NCBI RefSeq assembly: GCF_014218275.1
Contig: NZ_AP023213.1
Coordinates: 558,001-622,000 of the forward strand
DNA: 64,000 bases
Source of the DNA: Citrifermentans bremense
GTDB lineage: Bacteria; Desulfobacterota; Desulfuromonadia; Geobacterales; Geobacteraceae
Direction of reading: 5' to 3'
Shown: piece by piece, positions 60,776 to 64,000 of the stretch
Position numbering within the stretch: position 1 is the stretch's first letter
Layout: every line of letters begins with the position of its first letter
Notes under the pieces: model-generated
Database searches by the model: none
Told to the model about the DNA's origin: nothing
What the model saw: only the letters and a program-made list of their open reading frames with translations
Position numbers and translations under genes: made by a program

Positions 60776-62788
60776 TCACACTCCCAACGGAAGTCGCACA
60801 GTGAAAACGGAGCCTTTGCCCAGTTCACTTTCCACGGTTATGTCACCCTGATGTTTTTTAACGATCTCTTTGACGATTGACAGCCCCAATCCGGTGCCGT
60901 CCCCCACCTCTTTGGTGCTGAAAAACGGTTCGAACAGCTTGCCGACGTTTTCCTCGGCAATGCCGGCACCGGTATCACCAATAGCCACATAGATGCTCTG
61001 GCGCTCCGCCCAGGTCCGGATCGTGATTTCGCCCCACCCTTCGATCGCCTGAGAGGCATTGATGAGCAAATTCATGAACACCTGGTTTAGCTGCTGCGGA
61101 TAACAGAGAAGCTGTGGTATTTTCCCGTAATCCTTCTCAATATCAGCTTTGTAACGTAGCTCATTCATCACGATGTTGAGTGTGCTTTCCAGGCATTCGT
61201 TGACGTCTGCCATGCATGCTTCCTTTTCGTCGTGACGGGAGAATCCCTTCAGGTTCATCACAGTCCGGCTTACCCGCTCCGTTCCTTCAAACGATTCGTC
61301 GAGGACATCATTGAATTCATCCAGCACATGATCCACCTTCAGTTTGCTGCGTTGCTCTGCAAGGCTGTTTAGCAACTCTGGGGGGGCCGAGGAGTGCAAA
61401 GCTTCGTCCTGAACTGCAATAAATGCGGTAAGCTTGCCCCAATAATTTTTAAGAACCTCCAAATTGCCTGCCACAAAACCGATTGGATTGTTGATGTCAT
61501 GGGCGACGCTTGCCGCAAGTTGGCCGATACATGCCATCCGGTCCTGCTGCAATATGGTCCCTTGTTGAACCTGTAGGTTATTGTAGGCCTCTTCCAGTTT
61601 CTGGTTGCTCGCGGCAAGTTTCAGGTTCAACTCGCTCAACTCTGTGGTACGTACTGCAACCCGCTGTTCGAGGTGTTCATTCAGAACGACAAGTTTTTCC
61701 TCTGCCCGCCATCTTTCCGCAACTTCACGTTCCAGCTGCTTGTTCGTGCTGGCCTGTTTCTCAAATTCCCTCTCCAATTGCTCCCGCTGGTTCAGGAGAC
61801 GGCGTTCAACCCGGCCTAGCACTCGGTAGGAATAGATGAAAAAACTGCCACACAGCAGCAGGCTGAAAGAAGCTACCTGAGCTGCAAATGCCCGTATATT
61901 AGCGAGTTTAGATGTAGAATCCATCACCGTGACAAATTCCCCGACGGTCATTCGTGCAGCATCTTGCAGGGGGAAGGATTCGACCCGGTAGGTACGATCA
62001 TTGATATTGATTCTTTTGCCATATTTTTTTGAGTCGGAGTCAGACTTAAAAAGATTTGCAACATCAGGGAACGGTATAGGGGTCGTGATATCGGCCAGAA
62101 CCATGTCTTGGAGAAGATGCCAGTCGGCGGTGCGCCCCATCGCCTTCATTTCCGCTTCCCATGCGCCACGATCAAGATATTTTTTTTCTAGTAATACGGC
62201 ATAATCGGCCTTCGTGATGGATTTAAGCTCCTGGAGGATGTGGTTGCACTCTTGTCCCAGCTCGATGTAGCCGATCAGCTTGCCGTTGACCTTCCATGGA
62301 GAGACAACTCGAAGCGTGAAGCTTCCGCTGTGTCCCAGTTCCAGGCCCGAAACGGTTCTGCCCAGTACCATCGCTTGTTCTTTGGTGAAACGTGGCTTTA
62401 CCGGGGTTGTATCTTCGGGATTGTACACCCGCAGAACCATGGCACCGTTTCTGTCGTAAAAGTAGAAATGGGTGATCTGCTCATAATCGAACAACCGCTT
62501 GAATATGGGGGTCGCATGCAGCAGGAGTGCTGCTTGATTGTGTGTCTGCATGGCATGCTGAAACTGTTTCTCATCTGCAATAAATTCAATGGTCGAGGAC
62601 ATAAATCTTGTGCGGTCGGCAACAAGGTTCTTTAATATTTGCTGAACCTGCACATGACGTTTTTGCATGCCTTCCTCATAGTGAGCCATGCGCAACCAGT
62701 AGCTACTGTATATAAATGTCCCTGCCAGGATGAGGAAGGTTAACGTTAAGGGGATAAATACTTGGCGTCTGATTTTATTTTCCTGCAT
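60776..62788 (-). CDS. Membrane sensor histidine kinase with periplasmic Cache-like domain
   Basis: ATG 62788 (MQENKIRRQVFIPLTLTFLI) is chosen at the start of TM1; upstream codons are not protein-like. The 670-residue kinase has TM1 about 10-30 and a large periplasmic sensor about 31-295 (FYFYDRNGAMVLRVYNPE, LGHSGSFTLRVVSPWKVNGK), a double-Cache or DctB-like pattern. TM2 is about 305-325, followed by a long coiled coil to about 430, HisKA with ASVAHDINNPIGF, and HATPase with NLLINASQA, GDTGAGIAEEN and GTGLGLSIVKEI. It is the likely input for the adjacent receiver and NtrC-type regulator. Confidence 0.92.
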   Translation of the reverse strand: MQENKIRRQVFIPLTLTFLILAGTFIYSSYWLRMAHYEEGMQKRHVQVQQILKNLVADRTRFMSSTIEFIADEKQFQHAMQTHNQAALLLHATPIFKRLFDYEQITHFYFYDRNGAMVLRVYNPEDTTPVKPRFTKEQAMVLGRTVSGLELGHSGSFTLRVVSPWKVNGKLIGYIELGQECNHILQELKSITKADYAVLLEKKYLDRGAWEAEMKAMGRTADWHLLQDMVLADITTPIPFPDVANLFKSDSDSKKYGKRININDRTYRVESFPLQDAARMTVGEFVTVMDSTSKLANIRAFAAQVASFSLLLCGSFFIYSYRVLGRVERRLLNQREQLEREFEKQASTNKQLEREVAERWRAEEKLVVLNEHLEQRVAVRTTELSELNLKLAASNQKLEEAYNNLQVQQGTILQQDRMACIGQLAASVAHDINNPIGFVAGNLEVLKNYWGKLTAFIAVQDEALHSSAPPELLNSLAEQRSKLKVDHVLDEFNDVLDESFEGTERVSRTVMNLKGFSRHDEKEACMADVNECLESTLNIVMNELRYKADIEKDYGKIPQLLCYPQQLNQVFMNLLINASQAIEGWGEITIRTWAERQSIYVAIGDTGAGIAEENVGKLFEPFFSTKEVGDGTGLGLSIVKEIVKKHQGDITVESELGKGSVFTVRLPLGV

Positions 62789-62999
62789 ACCTACTACCTT
62801 GTCTTGAGCGTATCGAAATTTATCATGGCGGCCAAAACTGATCTGCACGATATGTGCCTGCGCTGTCGTTGGGGGGGTGCCCATATATGATGATTTAGAT
62901 TTTAAAATTTCCTTTCCCAAAATTACGATGGAGCCATCAGTGATGTCAAGTTCTCAGAATAACCTGCTCCCCAACCTGCCATCGTCAAATCTCCAAATT
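62789..62999. other. Region upstream of the kinase, no gene seen
   Basis: About 210 AT-rich bases between the kinase start and the transposase remnant. No convincing promoter for the kinase was identified. Confidence 0.45.
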
Positions 63000-63204
63000 T
63001 TCGACTCGTTTTGTATCGCAAACCCAATATTTTGCAGCTGAAGATGTTGCCTTTGAAGCGCCCCTTGCCGTCCATGCTGATCTTGACGTTCCAGGCCTTG
63101 AGGATGGCGGTGAACGCTTCGCTGGTGAACTGGCAGCCCTGGTCGGTGTTGAAGATTTCCGGCGTGCCGAACTTAAAAAGAGCCTCCTGCTGGTCCCGAT
63201 GCTC
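63000..63204 (-). pseudogene. IS3-family transposase (OrfB, DDE core) fragment
   Basis: One minus-strand frame, with no start codon, reads FKFGTPEIFNTDQGCQFTSE, then AFTAILKAWNVKISMDGKGR, the well-known middle of the IS3-group integrase core with the second catalytic Asp (NTDQG). It then decays: GRFKGNIFSC replaces the usual GRWMDNVF. Both ends of the gene and the inverted repeats are missing. The left end of the fragment is uncertain. Confidence 0.8.
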
Positions 63205-63233
63205 TTGACAAACATAGCCTGCTATGTATTAAT
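63205..63233 (+). promoter_or_regulatory. Promoter of the MarR gene
   Basis: TTGACA (63205-63210) is followed at 16-17 bp by TATTAA/ATTAAT. The -35 sits exactly at the end of the transposase remnant. Both operators overlap or follow the -10. Confidence 0.6.
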
Positions 63234-63247
63234 ATAGCCAGCTATGT
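63212..63247 (+). promoter_or_regulatory. Two tandem MarR operators
   Basis: ACATAGCCTGCTATGT (63212-63227) is a perfect palindrome apart from its two-base centre. ATAGCCAGCTAT (63234-63245) repeats its core. Centres are 20 bp apart, two helical turns, so two dimers could bind the same face and block the promoter. Confidence 0.78.
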
Positions 63248-63266
63248 AACTTTGGGGGAGGTCGAA

Positions 63267-63713
63267 ATGCACGAAAATCTTTGTTCCAAGCTGAACTACC
63301 TGGCCCGTTTGCTGCTCTCCAAAGTGAACGAGGAAACAAGTAGTTACGGCGTCACTCAGGGGCAGCTGCCTGTGCTTTGCTGCTTAAACGACAAGGAAGG
63401 GCAGACCCAGTCAGAACTTTGCAAAAACATCCAGGTTGAACAGCCGACTATGGCCAACACGTTGCGGAGAATGGAGCGAGACGGCCTGATATGCAAAACT
63501 CCCAGCGAGCACGACGGCCGCCAGTCGCAGATTTTCATATCGAGCGAAGTCCGGCCCCTTCTTGAGTCTCTGCAGGCAAAAAGGGATGAAGTCATCTCCT
63601 GGATGTTGCGGGACATGTCGGTTGAAGAGCGGGACACCTTCAAACGGTTGATCGATAAGGCCGTGAAGTCCTTGGATGAGAGGCCCAGGCAGGCTGAACG
63701 AAAAAAGGAGTAG
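63267..63713 (+). CDS. MarR-family transcriptional regulator
   Basis: ATG 63267 follows GGGGGAGG and gives 148 residues. The winged helix is recognised from GVTQGQLPVLCCLNDKEGQT, the recognition region VEQPTMANTLRRMERDGLI and the wing HDGRQSQIFIS. Terminal helices mediate dimerisation. Two cysteines in LCCLN could allow redox sensing, as in OhrR/MosR-type relatives, but this is speculative. It probably represses its own promoter through the tandem operators. Confidence 0.9.
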   Translation: MHENLCSKLNYLARLLLSKVNEETSSYGVTQGQLPVLCCLNDKEGQTQSELCKNIQVEQPTMANTLRRMERDGLICKTPSEHDGRQSQIFISSEVRPLLESLQAKRDEVISWMLRDMSVEERDTFKRLIDKAVKSLDERPRQAERKKE

Positions 63714-64000
63714 GCGTCGACGCCATCGACAAGGTGCTGGTCGGCATCGGACGCAGCCCCAATACCGAGGGGCTCAACCTCGAGGCGGCCGGCGTGCGGA
63801 CCGAACGTGGCGCCATCAAGGTCAATGCACTGATGCAGACCAATGTCCCGCACATCTACGCCATCGGTGATGTGACCGGGGGGCTCACGTTGGCGCATGC
63901 GGCGGAAAGGGAGGCGCAACTGCTTGTCCAAAACCTGCTAAAGGGCAATAGCCGCGTTCTCAAGGAATTGGCTGTGCCTCGGATAGCTTTCAGTTATCCC
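63713..64000 (+). pseudogene. N-terminally truncated dihydrolipoamide dehydrogenase-type gene (runs off the window)
   Basis: Directly at the MarR stop a different frame begins with GVDAIDKVLVGIGRSPNTEG and continues TNVPHIYAIGDVTGGLTLAH, the C-terminal FAD-contact segment of pyridine nucleotide-disulfide oxidoreductases, closest to lipoamide dehydrogenase. The N-terminal FAD motif, redox-active cysteine pair and NAD domain, some 250-270 residues, are missing. No start codon with a ribosome site precedes it. The 3' end lies beyond the window. Rearrangement with the adjacent IS fragment is the likely cause. Confidence 0.75.

Noticed and set aside
63676-63870. Basic 64-residue plus-strand frame at 63676
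   Set aside because: It is an out-of-frame reading of the marR end and the truncated oxidoreductase.

Overview
The window looks like chromosomal DNA from a Geobacteraceae member (Geobacter, Geomonas or Citrifermentans type). The signs are a heme-binding chemoreceptor, a succinyl-CoA:acetate CoA-transferase-type enzyme, many two-component and GGDEF proteins, a lexA-imuB-dnaE2 mutagenesis cassette, a complete mra/dcw cluster with a PASTA-type FtsI, and a porin plus multiheme cytochrome operon. The species assignment is inferred from gene content, not from a database search.

Region 1 (1-22000) is mostly housekeeping and signalling. It holds a PAS protein cut by the left edge, a c-heme chemoreceptor behind a sigma-28 type promoter with an FNR-type box nearby, an acetyl-CoA hydrolase/CoA-transferase, a hybrid histidine kinase with a Cys-containing sensory domain, XerC, a DUF362/ferredoxin protein, a tiny free-standing transcription unit encoding a 24-residue peptide, MltD, a TPR protein, TypA, BamD, a response-regulator diguanylate cyclase, an RlmL-like methyltransferase, a CAU tRNA, a Nif3-like protein, a zinc-ribbon coiled-coil protein, RNase P RNA and two small conserved proteins.

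Region 2 (22054-40399) is the cell-wall and division cluster. It begins with a near-consensus promoter and three 10-bp MraZ boxes, then runs mraZ-rsmH-ftsL-ftsI-murE-murF-mraY-murD-ftsW-murG-murC-murB-ddl-ftsQ-ftsA-ftsZ and ends at a strong terminator. Many junctions overlap by 1-4 nt, so translation is probably coupled.

Region 3 (40400-48200) holds a second kinase of the same Cys-domain family and the SOS mutagenesis cassette lexA-imuB-dnaE2, without imuA. LexA is unusually long because its linker contains a palindromic interspersed repeat that is translated in frame. Its promoter overlaps a TTRCGAG-N4-CTCGYAA palindrome that is probably its operator.

Region 4 (48200-55075) is accessory. 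It has 20-bp tandem repeats, two coupled hypothetical genes, about 1 kb without genes that includes a purine-rich, hairpin-rich stretch ending in a terminator (a candidate structured RNA), and a transferred-looking SDR-AraC-SDR-epimerase group.

Region 5 (55076-62788) is the most coherent accessory system. On the minus strand, a three-gene signalling set (Cache-type histidine kinase, single-domain receiver, NtrC-family activator with GAFTGA) sits directly upstream of a sigma-54 promoter. That promoter drives an OmcA/MtrC-like pentaheme lipoprotein, a beta-barrel porin, a pentaheme cytochrome and a tetraheme lipoprotein. This reads as an outer-membrane electron conduit with its own regulators. 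Region 6 (62789-64000) is scarred: an IS3-family transposase fragment, a MarR gene with two tandem operators, and a dihydrolipoamide-dehydrogenase-type gene lacking its N-terminal part.
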